A stretch of 64,000 nucleotides of DNA from Actinomycetaceae bacterium (GCA_030538185.1 JAUNUK010000001.1:112296-176295); one strand, 5' to 3'. Positions 8,856-18,839 are shown, counted from the stretch's first letter. Made by a program: numbers and translations. Notes: a model not told the origin generated them from the letters alone.

Positions 8856-10820
8856 CTAGGACTGTGGGGCGGCGGGCAGCCAGATTTCAAAGGTTGTGCC
8901 CGAACCCACCGGGTCATCCAACAGGCGCACAGTCCCCCCGTGCGCCTGGGTCACTGCCTTGACGATCGACAGCCCGAGCCCCGTGGATTGTGACGATGAT
9001 CTTGCGGAATCCGCCCTCGCAAATCTGTCAAAAACTTTTCCACGGACTTCGGGTAAAATCCCTGGCCCCTCGTCGTGAACCCACACGGCCACGTGGTCTG
9101 CCCTGCCTTCGCTGCGCATCAACCTGCCAGCCAAAGTCACCTTTGTGCCGGCAGGCGTGTGTTGGCGCGCGTTGGACAGCAGGTTCGCCACGATCTGACG
9201 CAGGCGCGCATCATCGCCCACGACCAGCAGTTGCGTCTCATCCACGGGATACCACACCGGTCGGACATACCGCAGGGGCGTCGGTATCGGTGCACGGACC
9301 TTCGCTTTGCCCTTCGGCGGGGTTTCTTCAGTGGCCGAGGGCGGCACAGTAGCAGGGGGCGCGGCCGAGATGTGCGACTGCTGTCCCGCTGCCTCCATGA
9401 TTGGCATCAGGAACCAGGGCAGCGAACTGCTTGAGGTCTCTGTTTCGTCCTGCAGGGCAGGGATGTCAAGAACCCAGGCGTGGGTGGGAGCCATGACATG
9501 CGCGTCGGCCACAGAGTCAATCAATACGGCAGAGATGTCAATGAGTTCACGTTCCAAGGGGCGCCCAGAATCCAGACGCGCCAATAACAATAAGTCTTCG
9601 ACCAGGTAAGACATGCGTCCAGCCTCGGAGCGGATGCGCGTAATGGCCTGCAGCTGATCCGGAGGCACGTTGAGCTGAGAGAGCAGCTCAGAGTATCCGG
9701 CAACGGAAGCTAAAGGGGTGCGCAGTTCATGAGAGGCGTCTGCTACGAACTGTCTGGACCTGGCCTCGGATGCCTCGCGAGCAGACAGCGCAGAAGACAC
9801 GTGTTCAAGCATGGTGTTCATGGCCTGACCGACCTCGCCGATCTCGGTATTGGGTATGGCGTCGCGGGCCGGTATGCGCACATCCAACTGGGGCGAGCCA
9901 AAGCCGAGGTCGCGATTCGACACCTCTTTGGCGACAGCCGCGACACGGGCCAAAGGTTGGAGATCGTGGCGGATAATGACCCATACAACAAGGGCGGCCA
10001 ACATGGCTCCCGCAAGGGAGAGCAATAGGCCGCGCATGGCAAACAGCCAGACAGCTTGTTCAATCAGATCCAAAGGAAGACCGACAATCACGGTGACTAC
10101 TTGAGTATTTTGTTGCTCGGCAAGCTTCGTAGCCTGGGATACGTTCCGCGTTTGGAGCCACTTGCTTGCGCCCAAACTTGGGGCGGGAACCAGGTATTGC
10201 CTGGCCAGGCGGTAGCTGCCTAATTCCTGTAACTGCTGTGTGGAGATTTGCTCTTGGGTTTTTTCTTGTAATTCAATGCTGGTGCCCGGGGTTAAGGCTA
10301 CGACATCGTAATCGTAGACAACCATGGCCGAAGCAATTGTTTCGCCCACGGTCACTAGCTGCAGAGCCCCAAAATGTGACTCAGCCTTGAATAACGCAGA
10401 GCCAAGTCCAAGCCTTTTGGACTGTTGACCATCAGGGTTATCCGTGGTGCCTGGGGTATTTCCTTGGGTGGTTGAATCTTGATTCTGATTGTTGGCCTCC
10501 CCTTGTGGCGAGTTGAGGGGATTGGATGGTTGGGTACTACTTTGCAGGTCCTGCGCGCTTTGCACGCCATTATTGAGGGCGCGTTCCAGCTCAATGTCGG
10601 TTTGACTTAGCATGTAGCCGCTCATTGCCCAGGAGGAAACCAAGGAAACACTGGCAGTTATCAAGACCACCACGATCGCGGTGAGGGCAGGCACCCTCAA
10701 AGACAGGGCGCCGCGCCCATAATGTATCTCTTGCGTAGGATTTAGGAACGTCCCAGGTGGGGGAGCGCTTGAGGCGTCTGAGGAATCGTCCTTGTGTAGG
10801 CGCGCAATCTTCCTCCTCAC
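8856..10820 (-). CDS. Sensor histidine kinase
   Basis: 654 residues from GTG 10820, overlapping the regulator stop by 4 bases. Order: cytoplasmic tail, membrane segment (about 45-68), a Gln/Asn/Ser-rich extracytoplasmic sensor of about 180 residues, second membrane segment (about 262-285), HAMP, HisKA with phospho-acceptor in FVADASHELRTPL, and HATPase with NLLSNARQHTP, DEGPGI and GLGLSIVK. An insertion of about 65 residues rich in Ser/Pro/Ala (about 9250-9450) separates HisKA from the ATPase N-box and contains the motif copy 9335-9343. It belongs to the OmpR-partner kinases; the signal is unknown. Confidence 0.92.
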   Translation of the reverse strand: MRRKIARLHKDDSSDASSAPPPGTFLNPTQEIHYGRGALSLRVPALTAIVVVLITASVSLVSSWAMSGYMLSQTDIELERALNNGVQSAQDLQSSTQPSNPLNSPQGEANNQNQDSTTQGNTPGTTDNPDGQQSKRLGLGSALFKAESHFGALQLVTVGETIASAMVVYDYDVVALTPGTSIELQEKTQEQISTQQLQELGSYRLARQYLVPAPSLGASKWLQTRNVSQATKLAEQQNTQVVTVIVGLPLDLIEQAVWLFAMRGLLLSLAGAMLAALVVWVIIRHDLQPLARVAAVAKEVSNRDLGFGSPQLDVRIPARDAIPNTEIGEVGQAMNTMLEHVSSALSAREASEARSRQFVADASHELRTPLASVAGYSELLSQLNVPPDQLQAITRIRSEAGRMSYLVEDLLLLARLDSGRPLERELIDISAVLIDSVADAHVMAPTHAWVLDIPALQDETETSSSSLPWFLMPIMEAAGQQSHISAAPPATVPPSATEETPPKGKAKVRAPIPTPLRYVRPVWYPVDETQLLVVGDDARLRQIVANLLSNARQHTPAGTKVTLAGRLMRSEGRADHVAVWVHDEGPGILPEVRGKVFDRFARADSARSSSQSTGLGLSIVKAVTQAHGGTVRLLDDPVGSGTTFEIWLPAAPQS

Positions 10821-11677
10821 GGCAAGATGACCTCATCAGGGTTAGTGACCGCAGCAGGGGTGGATTCAGGGGCGGTCTCGACTGTGTCGTCCTCGGAAAT
10901 GTTTTCAAAAGTGGTTGTGGAGGTGGCGGGCTTGAGGATGTAGCCGACTCCGCGCATGGTGTGAATCATGGGCTCTTGACCGGAGTCCACTTTTTTGCGC
11001 AGGTAGGAAATGTAGAGTTCGACGACGTTGGCCTGCCCGCCGAAGTCATAAGACCAGACACGGTCTAATATCTGCGCCTTCGACAGGACACGATTGGGGT
11101 TTTCCATTAGGTAACGCAACAGTTCAAACTCGGTTTTGGTGAGGTTGATGGGCTGACCTGCGCGGGAGACTTCGTGGGAGTTTTCGTTCATCTCTAGATC
11201 GCCGACCGTGAGGATTGCGTCTGGCTGTTCGGATTGGAAACCGGCGCGGCGTGCCAGCGCCTCAAGCCTGGCCATGACCTCTTCGAGAGAGTAGGGCTTT
11301 GTTACGTAGTCATCCCCGCCTGCCCTTAGGCCCATGACGCGGTCTTCCACTGAATCCAGGGCAGTCAGGAAGAGGACGGGCAGGTAGGGCTGGGTTTTGC
11401 GTAGGCGTTCCAAAACCTCGAAGCCGTCCATCTTAGGCATCATGACATCGAGGACAACCACGTCGGGCTGGAACTTTTCGGCCAGGCGTATGGCTGCGTA
11501 GCCATCGGCAGCCGTGCGCGTATCCCAACCGTTGCGCATGAGAACCTGTGCGAGGAGTTCAGCCAACATGACTTCGTCATCGACCACCATGACGCGCAGG
11601 GGTGTGCCATCTTCGCGAATCAGGGTCGACCCGTACGGAGCTTTCGAGGACGCAGGACCGGGCATATTCATACTCAT
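10817..11677 (-). CDS. OmpR-family response regulator
   Basis: 286 residues from ATG 11677; ATG 11671 is an alternative, and a longer reading from 11845 has no receiver homology. The receiver domain (about 27-140) has VVDDE, phospho-acceptor D in VVLDVMMPKMDG, and the conserved T and K in FLTALD and VTKPYS. A winged-helix domain (about 160-255) ends NVVELYISYLRKKVD and MHTMRGVGYIL. A 25-residue acidic tail follows. Forms an operon with the kinase; the target genes are not known, though the divergent membrane gene at 11777 is a candidate. Confidence 0.93.
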   Translation of the reverse strand: MSMNMPGPASSKAPYGSTLIREDGTPLRVMVVDDEVMLAELLAQVLMRNGWDTRTAADGYAAIRLAEKFQPDVVVLDVMMPKMDGFEVLERLRKTQPYLPVLFLTALDSVEDRVMGLRAGGDDYVTKPYSLEEVMARLEALARRAGFQSEQPDAILTVGDLEMNENSHEVSRAGQPINLTKTEFELLRYLMENPNRVLSKAQILDRVWSYDFGGQANVVELYISYLRKKVDSGQEPMIHTMRGVGYILKPATSTTTFENISEDDTVETAPESTPAAVTNPDEVILP

Positions 11678-11776
11678 GGTGTTATTCTCGCAGGACTTTT
11701 TTGTAATGAGCGCTAGATTGCCTGTGATTGACCTGTGTGTTGAGGAATTTCGGCGTGGCTCTGTGGGGAAACAGCT

Positions 11777-12592
11777 TTGCCGCTTTACGGTCAAAGGGTG
11801 AGACCAACACCTTCTGCCACACCACGCCCAGGTAGACGCGGCCAAGCATTGCCGAGGGCGGCACAGGGGACATCTGGAAGGCGAACACCTGGGGGCGGAA
11901 AACCTGCGGGGAAAAAGACAGAAGCTGGAGTGTCCGGGGGCAGAAAACCTGTAGCTCGAAAACCTGTAGCCAAAAAACCCAGGAATAAAAAACCTCGTTC
12001 AAAGGCCAGCATTTGGGCAGCGAGGGCACTGGTTTTAGCTGTTTTACTGTTCTTCGTCGTGGGCGTCATCTTTGGCGTAAAAGCAATAATTGCTGCGATT
12101 GGCGGTGCCTTCGAATCGAATGCGAAGGCCAGCGCCGAAATGGCCCAGGAGAACAAAGAGGCGGAGGAAAAAGCTGCGTCTGCGGCAACGCATGCACCTC
12201 CACAGCCCTGCACGGCCCAAGAACTGGGTTTCCAGGCATCTTCCCCCTCGGGCGAATTCGGAGTGGGTGCAGGGGCAATCTTCGGGGTAGAGGTCACTAA
12301 TAAAGGGACGCTGCCTTGCCTCATGGACAGCGGACCTGGGACTCTGGGAGTTCAATTGCGTTCAGGGAACCAAATTATTTGGACCTCGGCCACCTGCGGG
12401 GCAGGTTCTGAACCTGTGCAGTTGCTTTTGTCCCCGGGGGATACCTGGAGCGCCCAAATCCCTTGGCATGCGCGCGTTCAAGGCCCAGAATGTGGGGTTG
12501 CCGGGGGCATCGCCAAAGCCGGCACGTATCGCGTGATCGCCATGAAGGATGGCAATGCCCTGGGTGAAGAACGGGTTTTCGTCCTGCATTAG
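11777..12592 (+). CDS. Single-pass membrane protein, DUF4232-like outer domain
   Basis: 271 residues from a TTG start with GGGGAAA 8 bases upstream. A basic Lys/Arg/Pro-rich tail of about 75 residues has several KPVARKP-like units, then a membrane segment (about 80-108), a charged coiled stretch (about 112-135), and an outer domain with four cysteines (PCTAQEL, LPCLMDSGP, TSATCG, GPECGV). The spacing resembles DUF4232 domains. Copy 11852-11860 of the motif encodes LPRAA in the tail. It is divergent from the two-component operon. Start codon uncertain. Confidence 0.7.
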   Translation: MPLYGQRVRPTPSATPRPGRRGQALPRAAQGTSGRRTPGGGKPAGKKTEAGVSGGRKPVARKPVAKKPRNKKPRSKASIWAARALVLAVLLFFVVGVIFGVKAIIAAIGGAFESNAKASAEMAQENKEAEEKAASAATHAPPQPCTAQELGFQASSPSGEFGVGAGAIFGVEVTNKGTLPCLMDSGPGTLGVQLRSGNQIIWTSATCGAGSEPVQLLLSPGDTWSAQIPWHARVQGPECGVAGGIAKAGTYRVIAMKDGNALGEERVFVLH

Positions 12593-12619
12593 TGCTGTGG
12601 GGCCAGACCTGCGCCCCTT

Positions 12620-12628
12620 CGCCCTCGG
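12620..12628 (-). repeat. CCGAGGGCG motif copy, intergenic
   Basis: Consensus minus-strand copy (CGCCCTCGGAAAT on +) between the membrane gene stop and disA. Downstream of it a GTAACC hexamer is repeated (12639-12655), possibly promoter-related, but no clear -35/-10 pair was recognised. Confidence 0.75.
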
Positions 12629-12742
12629 AAATGTTGTAGCGTAACCAATCTGTAACCGGTCAAGACGGGTTAAGTAAAGACAATCCTCGTAGACTGGGCA
12701 TGAGTTTGGGACACGCTAGTGCAGGACAACACCGAGGCAGGC

Positions 12743-13810
12743 ATGACAGATAACGACACCTTGCGCGAGGTCTTGGTGTCGCTGGCGCCTGGAACCCAGC
12801 TGCGTGACGGTTTAGAACGCATTATCCGAGGGCGGGGCGGTGCCCTGATCGTGATGGGATATGGCCCAGACGTCCAAGCCCTGTGCTCGGATGGTTTCGA
12901 AATGGATGTGAAGTTTTCACCTCAAAGGTTGCGCGAACTGTGCAAAATGGACGGCGCGGTCCTGCTAAGTGAGCCTGATTGGCGGATTCGACGCGCCAAT
13001 GTGCAGCTGTTGCCTGACCCCTCGATTCCCACACTTGAGTCTGGGATGCGTCATCGTACCGCTCACCGTATGGCTGTTGAGACCGGCGTTCCGGTCATAT
13101 CCGTGTCCCATTCCTTGCAAACCATTGCCTTGTATTTCGGTTCGCAGCGCTACGTGTTGGAAGATTCGCGCGTCCTGTTGGGGAGGGCAGACCAAGCGCT
13201 ATCCACCCTGGAAAAATACAAGTCCCGTCTGGAAGAGATCACTGCGACGCTGTCTGCCCTTGAGATTGAAGACTTTGTCACCTTGAGAGATGTGGCCTTG
13301 GTGGTTCAACGCATGGAGATGGTGCGTCGCATTTCTTTCGAGATAGAGGGTTACGTTACGGAGTTGGGCACTGATGGGCGTCTGCTGTCGATGCAATTGG
13401 ATGAGCTTATTAGGGGCACAGCGCGGGAACGCACGAGGCTTTTGCGCGATTACGCACCGCGCGGGGCAAGTCTGACGGAGATGGAGGACGCAATTCAAGC
13501 CCTGAGCGCCACCGACATTATGGACCTGTCTTTGCTGGGTCGTATTTTGCAACCGGGGTTGCACGGCGTTGAGGGTCTTGACTTGGGTCTTCACCCGCAC
13601 GGGTATCGCATGTTGGCAAAAATTCCCAGACTTCCTTTCGCTGTGGTCGAAGCACTTGTGATCCACTTTGGCGAATTTCAGGCGCTGTTGCGTGCCAGCA
13701 GCGAGGATTTACAGGAAGTGGAGGGTGTGGGACCGCAGCGGGCCAATATTATCCACGATGGCCTGCAAACAGTCGCCGCCAACGCCTCTCTTTTGTCGAC
13801 TTTTTCTTAG
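12743..13810 (+). CDS. disA: Diadenylate cyclase DisA
   Basis: 355 residues from ATG 12743, chosen over GTG 12719 because GAGGCAGG precedes it and the length then matches the family (about 355-360). The N-terminal DAC domain shows DGAVLLS (metal-binding Asp) and SGMRHRTAHRMA (ATP-binding RHR). A helical linker follows, and a C-terminal helix-hairpin-helix region with VEGVGPQRANII binds branched DNA. It makes cyclic di-AMP and monitors DNA structure. It lies next to radA, as commonly seen in actinobacteria and Bacillus, where RadA modulates DisA. Motif copy 12826-12834 encodes IRGRG. Confidence 0.96.
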   Translation: MTDNDTLREVLVSLAPGTQLRDGLERIIRGRGGALIVMGYGPDVQALCSDGFEMDVKFSPQRLRELCKMDGAVLLSEPDWRIRRANVQLLPDPSIPTLESGMRHRTAHRMAVETGVPVISVSHSLQTIALYFGSQRYVLEDSRVLLGRADQALSTLEKYKSRLEEITATLSALEIEDFVTLRDVALVVQRMEMVRRISFEIEGYVTELGTDGRLLSMQLDELIRGTARERTRLLRDYAPRGASLTEMEDAIQALSATDIMDLSLLGRILQPGLHGVEGLDLGLHPHGYRMLAKIPRLPFAVVEALVIHFGEFQALLRASSEDLQEVEGVGPQRANIIHDGLQTVAANASLLSTFS

Positions 13811-13844
13811 GCCTACGCGGTTCTTTGGCAGGTTCTTTGGCAGG

Positions 13845-14471
13845 TTATTTTGCCTCTGCTATGACGACGTAGTTGGCTGTTCTGTGACCATCAGATCCAT
13901 ATCCGAGGGCGTCATCGCAGGTAATCAGGACTATGCGACGGGTGTCTCGGTTTTCGCCCCACACTTCGTTGTTGTCGGGTAGTTCCTCTTTGTGCATCAA
14001 GAAGGCGTCGGTGACAGTGAAGGCTTGCGGGTTATCACCAATGGTAAAGGTCTGCCCGGTTTGCAGCTCTGAGAGGCGTTGGAAAATATCCGGCTTGGAA
14101 CCCCAAGCCACATGGCCGGAGATAATGGCAGTTCCCACATCGCCGGGAGACACCCTGGCAAGGCCGTTATACCACTCGAGGGTGCCTTTGGGTGGGTCGA
14201 TGGCCTCAGCGTTCGTCTCACTTGGGACGACCGGGTGGTCCAGGCCCAGGCTGGGAATTTTCAGTTGGGTCGGCTGCGGGTTTTCCACGGTGGCGTACGG
14301 GTCGTAGGGGGGTGTGGGGGTTTCAGTAGTGGTCGTTGGCGCGGTCGTTGTGGGTGTTGGGGGTGAGGTTGTTTCTGGTGCGGCATCATTGGTGTTGGCG
14401 CAGGCAGCGAGGCTGAAGGCCACGAGACTTGCGGCCACAAGTGCGCAAGCCCTAGCCATTATGCGGGTCAT
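13845..14471 (-). CDS. Sortase-family lipoprotein (class E/F type)
   Basis: 208 residues. The N-terminus is a lipoprotein signal (FSLAAC) followed by a Thr/Pro-rich linker (about 30-60). The catalytic set is visible: His in IISGHVAWG, Cys in IVLITCDD, and Arg in GHRTANYV. It would act as a transpeptidase or hydrolase outside the membrane. Class F-like sortases usually have a membrane helix; a lipobox instead is less usual. No LPxTG substrate was seen in the window. Motif copy 13903-13911 lies in the catalytic region and encodes ALG. Confidence 0.85.
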   Translation of the reverse strand: MTRIMARACALVAASLVAFSLAACANTNDAAPETTSPPTPTTTAPTTTTETPTPPYDPYATVENPQPTQLKIPSLGLDHPVVPSETNAEAIDPPKGTLEWYNGLARVSPGDVGTAIISGHVAWGSKPDIFQRLSELQTGQTFTIGDNPQAFTVTDAFLMHKEELPDNNEVWGENRDTRRIVLITCDDALGYGSDGHRTANYVVIAEAK

Positions 14472-14524
14472 AGGCCGATGCTAACACCACAGCAGATGCA
14501 TTATCCGGTTGTGCTGCGGTATTG

Positions 14525-16225
14525 CTAGTCGCCCTCGGAAATTTTTTCCAGGGCGAAGTGTACGGCGGAGGCCAGGTCCAAAACGGGGATGATTTCGATG
14601 TTCTCTGGGGCGGCGATCTCTGCGGCGCCCTGGGCTGGGACTATGGACGTTGTGAAGCCCAGGCGTGCGGCCTCTGACAAGCGGCGCTGCACGCCAATGG
14701 CTGGGCGAACCTCGCCCGACAAGGAGACTTCTCCAAGAGCTATGAGTCCTGGTCGTAGGGATTTGCCTGCGTAAGACGAGGCAATGGCTAAAGCCAAGGC
14801 CAGGTCTACCGCAGGTTCGGTGGTTTTGGCCCCGCCCACGGTGGAGACGTAGACGTCATTGGCAGACACATCGATCCCAGCCCGCGACTGGAGTATCGCG
14901 ACAATCATGGCCAGCCTGGAGCTATCCAAGCCTGACGTTGTGCGCCTGGGTGACCCGCCCCCGCTGGTGGCAACCAGGGCCTGGATTTCGGTCGGCATGG
15001 GGCGCTGGCCTTCCAAGGTCACGGTTACGCAGGTGCCTGGCACGTTTTTGCCCGTGTGAGATAAGAACAAACCTGAAGGGTCAGGCAGTCCAATGATGCC
15101 CTTTTCTGAAAGTTCAAAGCAGCCGACCTCGTCAGTGGGGCCGTAGCGGTTTTTGACCGCACGCAGCAAACGCAGGCGAGAATGTCTTTCACCTTCAATC
15201 ACGCATACGACATCCACCAGGTGTTCCAAGACGCGCGGTCCTGCCAAGCCGCCATCTTTAGTCACGTGGCCCACCAGTATTACCGGGATAGACCGTTCCT
15301 TGGCTATGGCTATCAGCGAGGACGCAACTGCACGGACCTGTGAAACCCCGCCGGCTTGCCCATCGACCTCTGGGTTCGTGAAGGTTTGTACAGAGTCGAT
15401 GATCAGCAAGGACGGATTCGTGGTGGCCACCTGGGCCGCCACCTGGGTTGTGTCGTGTTCGGAGGCGATAAGGAGGGTCGGTGCAAGGGCGCCAATGCGT
15501 TGTGCGCGCAGACGAACCTGGGCTGCAGATTCTTCCCCAGTGAGGTAGAGGACCGTTTGCGGTGGCCGCAAGGCTGAAGGGTGCATGTCGCGGGAGTTGT
15601 TTCTTGCGTCTGCGTCTTTGGCCTCCGTCTCCAGTGGTGAAGGGGAAGGTCCGGTCTGGGTGCTGGGGACAAGCCTCAGCAAGGGGCTAGCTGTAGGGTC
15701 CCGGGTTTCATCTTCCTGCGTGTCCAAGACGTTTTCAGCGGCAATATCTGTGCTCACGACCTCGTCAGCAACCTTGTGCGCCAGGCCAGATAATCGTTTT
15801 TGGGTGAAGGGATCCAGGCCGTCGCCATTCGACCCGGGAATATCGAAACCGCCCTCGGCAATGAGTGTGCCTTTGGCTGCGCGGGCGGCGACATCCAGCA
15901 AAAGTGTGGATTTCCCCACCCCAGGCTCGCCGGCCAGGAGGATGACGGCACCTGGGACGATGCCACCTCCCAGGACGCGGTCCATCTCTGAAACCCCGGT
16001 TGACCAGGTTCGTGTATGTGTGATTTCGACCTGTGCGATCGGTAGGGCCGCTTGGCTGGGTTTGGTCGAGGCGGCAACCGCGCGCGCCACAGGGTCGCGG
16101 ACTTGTTCTTCGCCCCCAAGCTCTTCCAAAGTACCCCAAGCTTGGCAAGACTTGCACTGGCCTAGCCATTTGGGGCTGGACCAGCCGCATTCGGAGCAGT
16201 TGAAGGTGGTACGGATTCGCGCCAT
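14525..16225 (-). CDS. radA: DNA repair protein RadA (with a 100-residue insertion)
   Basis: 566 residues from ATG 16225; the upstream reading to 16408 is not conserved. A zinc finger (CSEC and CKSC), Walker A GEPGVGKST at about 100-107, the RadA signature KNRYG and a C-terminal Lon-like domain are all present. RadA is a branch-migration helicase in recombination and, in streptococci, in transformation. Between the Walker A helix and the strand VLYLTGEES (normally adjacent) lies an insertion at about residues 119-222 (15560-15871), low in complexity and containing motif copy 15850-15858. A second copy (14530-14538) is placed at the stop codon, encoding KISEGD. Confidence 0.95.
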   Translation of the reverse strand: MARIRTTFNCSECGWSSPKWLGQCKSCQAWGTLEELGGEEQVRDPVARAVAASTKPSQAALPIAQVEITHTRTWSTGVSEMDRVLGGGIVPGAVILLAGEPGVGKSTLLLDVAARAAKGTLIAEGGFDIPGSNGDGLDPFTQKRLSGLAHKVADEVVSTDIAAENVLDTQEDETRDPTASPLLRLVPSTQTGPSPSPLETEAKDADARNNSRDMHPSALRPPQTVLYLTGEESAAQVRLRAQRIGALAPTLLIASEHDTTQVAAQVATTNPSLLIIDSVQTFTNPEVDGQAGGVSQVRAVASSLIAIAKERSIPVILVGHVTKDGGLAGPRVLEHLVDVVCVIEGERHSRLRLLRAVKNRYGPTDEVGCFELSEKGIIGLPDPSGLFLSHTGKNVPGTCVTVTLEGQRPMPTEIQALVATSGGGSPRRTTSGLDSSRLAMIVAILQSRAGIDVSANDVYVSTVGGAKTTEPAVDLALALAIASSYAGKSLRPGLIALGEVSLSGEVRPAIGVQRRLSEAARLGFTTSIVPAQGAAEIAAPENIEIIPVLDLASAVHFALEKISEGD

Positions 16226-16331
16226 GCCTATATCCTGCCACTGACCCTGGACCCGAACGCAAGATTTCGATGAAATCGATGTGCACGGTGTGTGTGTTGC
16301 AGAGGTTGTAGGGGTGCAAGGGTGCAAGGGT

Positions 16332-16360
16332 GCAACATCGTCACCTGGTGACGTTGTTGC
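16332..16360. repeat. Palindromic repeat family A, copy 3
   Basis: 29-bp palindrome with the same GTCACCTGGTGAC centre and GCAACA/TGTTGC arms, 48 bases before menA in the radA-menA divergent gap. It is preceded by three GGGTGCAA units (about 16312-16334). Could be an operator shared by the three downstream genes or a small dispersed repeat. Confidence 0.8.
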
Positions 16361-16408
16361 GCGGGAGGGGCTAGACTTGGTTGGTTCTAATGGAAGGCAG
16401 CGGCACAT

Positions 16409-17302
16409 ATGGCAACACCCGGTGAATGGCTGGAAGGTGCACGTCTGCGTACCCTACCTGCCGCCATAGCGCCCGTCTTTTTGGGCACAGGCGTGTCCTA
16501 CGGGATGGGTTCCGGGCACCTCGGCAAGGCAATGATGGCGGGGGCAGTGGCTCTTTTACTGCAGGTCGGTGTCAATTTCGCCAATGACTACTCGGACGGG
16601 GTGCGCGGCACTGATGAACACCGCAAGGGGCCTCAGCGCCTGACCGCGACCGGCGCGGCACCTCCTCGCACGGTTCTAACCGTGGCCTTAGTGAATTTTG
16701 CGCTGGCTGCTGTTGTCGGCCTGGTGCTGGTTGCCTGGTCAGGAGCCTGGAACCTCTTGGCGGCAGGTGCGGGGGCCATCGGTGCCGCCTGGTTCTACAC
16801 AGGCGGAAAACGGCCCTACGGCTACATGGGCCTAGGTGAGGTCTTCGTGTTCATCTTCTTCGGATGGTTGGCGACATTGGGGACGACCTGGACGCAGTCG
16901 CATGCCCTGACATGGCAGGCCTGGGTGGTCGCAAGCGGGGTTGGCCTGCTGTCATGTGCCTTGTTGATGGTCAATAATATCCGTGACATTTCCAGCGATA
17001 CGCCCTCGGGAAAGAAAACCCTGGCTGTGCGGCTGGGGGACGCTCGGGCACGCGCGGTTTACCTTCTCATGCTGGGCCTGTCAGTAGCGGGACTTGTCCC
17101 GGTTTTCTTTGCGCCCAAAGCCTGGTGGCCTGGGCTTTTATTGATCGTGATTTTGGCCATTGCGGCCATCGTGGTCGCCCGACCTGTTATGCGGGGCGCG
17201 CGCGGCATGGCCCTGGTCGCGGTTTTACGCAATACAGGTTTCTTGACACTGGCATATGGGGTTAGTGTGGGTGTGGTTTTGGCCTACATGCCCGGACAAT
17301 AA
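16409..17302 (+). CDS. menA: 1,4-dihydroxy-2-naphthoate polyprenyltransferase
   Basis: 297 residues, ATG 16409 with GGAAGG upstream. UbiA-family membrane enzyme that prenylates dihydroxynaphthoate in the menaquinone pathway. Nine hydrophobic segments are visible, with the two Asp-rich active-site motifs NDYSDG (about 61) and NNIRDISSD (about 190). It is separated from the other men genes by 22 kb, and menaquinone is likely the acceptor for the complex I encoded at the right end. Motif copy 17001-17009 encodes TPSGK directly after the second Asp motif. Confidence 0.95.
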   Translation: MATPGEWLEGARLRTLPAAIAPVFLGTGVSYGMGSGHLGKAMMAGAVALLLQVGVNFANDYSDGVRGTDEHRKGPQRLTATGAAPPRTVLTVALVNFALAAVVGLVLVAWSGAWNLLAAGAGAIGAAWFYTGGKRPYGYMGLGEVFVFIFFGWLATLGTTWTQSHALTWQAWVVASGVGLLSCALLMVNNIRDISSDTPSGKKTLAVRLGDARARAVYLLMLGLSVAGLVPVFFAPKAWWPGLLLIVILAIAAIVVARPVMRGARGMALVAVLRNTGFLTLAYGVSVGVVLAYMPGQ

Positions 17303-17324
17303 CAGCACGACGCGGAAGGAAATA

Positions 17325-18839
17325 ATGACCACGCAGGCAAAGGAAGTGGCTCGTGCGCTGGGTTTCGACCGCGACAAGTACTTGGCGTTGCAATCGCAGC
17401 ACATCCAGGCCAGACGCGAACAGTTCGGCGGCAAACTCTATCTAGAGTTCGGTGGCAAACTCTTCGACGACATGCACGCCTCGCGGGTCTTGCCCGGTTT
17501 TTCGCCGGATTCCAAAATCGCCATGCTGGAAACGATGAAAGACGACATCGAGGTCGTCATCGTCGTATCGGCCAGGGACTTGGCCCGCAATAAGGTCCGT
17601 GCCGACCTGGGAATCCCCTACGAAGTCGACGTTTTGCGCCTGATCGACGAGCTGCGCGGCTACGGCCTGCTGGTCGGCTCCGTCGTCATCACGCACATCT
17701 CCGAGGATTCCGCGCAGGCGCGCGCCTTCCGTCGCAAGCTGGGCCGCCTGGGCGTCAAGGTCTACAGGCACTACATGATTAAGGGCTACCCCAACGACGC
17801 TTCTTTCATCCTTTCCGAGGGCGGCTTCGGCAAGAATGAGTACATTGAGACCTCGCGGGACTTGATACTGGTCACCGCGCCTGGGCCTGGGTCAGGCAAG
17901 ATGGCGACTTGTTTGTCCCAGCTGTATCACGACCATCAACGCGGTATCGCTTCAGGGTATGCGAAGTTTGAGACCTTCCCGATTTGGAATCTGCCATTGG
18001 ATCACCCGGTCAATATCGCCTATGAGGCAGCAACTGCTGACCTGGATGACGTGAATATGATCGACCCCTTCCACTTGGCGGCATACGGAGAGCAACGCGT
18101 CAACTACAACAGGGATGTCGAGATCTTCCCGGTGCTGAACCTGTTGTTCGAGCGCCTATATGGTTCATCGCCCTATAAATCGCCCACCGACATGGGCGTG
18201 AACATGGCCGGCATGTGTATTTCGGATGACGCCGTGTGCCAGGAGGCCTCACGCCAAGAAATCGTGCGTCGTTACTACAAGGCCTTGGTGGTAGAAAAAC
18301 GCGACCAGCTTGAACCTGTTATCTCTGACCGTATTGCCCTGTCCATGTCGAAGGTCGGTGTGCGCAGTTCGGACAGGGCTGTTGTCGGGCCCGCCTTGGC
18401 GGTTGAAAAACGCACTAAGGGGCCCGCGGCTGCCATCGAGTTGCCGGACGGAACGGTTGTCACCGGAAAGACGTCGGCACTGTTGGGAGCATGTTCTGCC
18501 ATGCTGTTGAACGCCCTGAAAGTTCTGGCCGGTATTGATGACTCGGTGACCTTGCTGGCGCCAGAAACTATTGAGCCTATTAAGTCCCTGAAAACACAGC
18601 ACCTTGGTTCACGTAACCCCAGGTTGCACACGGATGAAGTGCTGATTGCCTTAGCGGTCGGAGCCACCACGGATCCGCGTGCGCGTTCGGCCTTGGATCA
18701 GCTAAAGAACCTGGCGGGCTGTGATGTGCACACCTCCGTGATCTTGGGATCTGTCGACGAAGGGGTGTTTAGGAACCTGGGCGTGCACGTGACCTCTGAG
18801 CCTGTGTATCAACGCAAGAACCTGTACCACAAGGAGTAA
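17325..18839 (+). CDS. DUF1846 (UPF0371) family protein
   Basis: 504 residues from ATG 17325 with GGAAGGA; starts 22 bases after menA. Recognised by [17 protein letters not shown] and the long conserved middle ([60 protein letters not shown]), typical of DUF1846. Structures of the family are known but no reaction is established. A GxGSGK-like turn suggests nucleotide or phosphate binding. Length is normal. Motif copy 17815-17823 encodes LSEGGFG. Confidence 0.9.
   Translation: MTTQAKEVARALGFDRDKYLALQSQHIQARREQFGGKLYLEFGGKLFDDMHASRVLPGFSPDSKIAMLETMKDDIEVVIVVSARDLARNKVRADLGIPYEVDVLRLIDELRGYGLLVGSVVITHISEDSAQARAFRRKLGRLGVKVYRHYMIKGYPNDASFILSEGGFGKNEYIETSRDLILVTAPGPGSGKMATCLSQLYHDHQRGIASGYAKFETFPIWNLPLDHPVNIAYEAATADLDDVNMIDPFHLAAYGEQRVNYNRDVEIFPVLNLLFERLYGSSPYKSPTDMGVNMAGMCISDDAVCQEASRQEIVRRYYKALVVEKRDQLEPVISDRIALSMSKVGVRSSDRAVVGPALAVEKRTKGPAAAIELPDGTVVTGKTSALLGACSAMLLNALKVLAGIDDSVTLLAPETIEPIKSLKTQHLGSRNPRLHTDEVLIALAVGATTDPRARSALDQLKNLAGCDVHTSVILGSVDEGVFRNLGVHVTSEPVYQRKNLYHKE

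Noticed and set aside
15585-16244. 219-codon plus-strand frame opposite radA
   Set aside because: Antisense shadow; RadA motifs on the minus strand are unambiguous.
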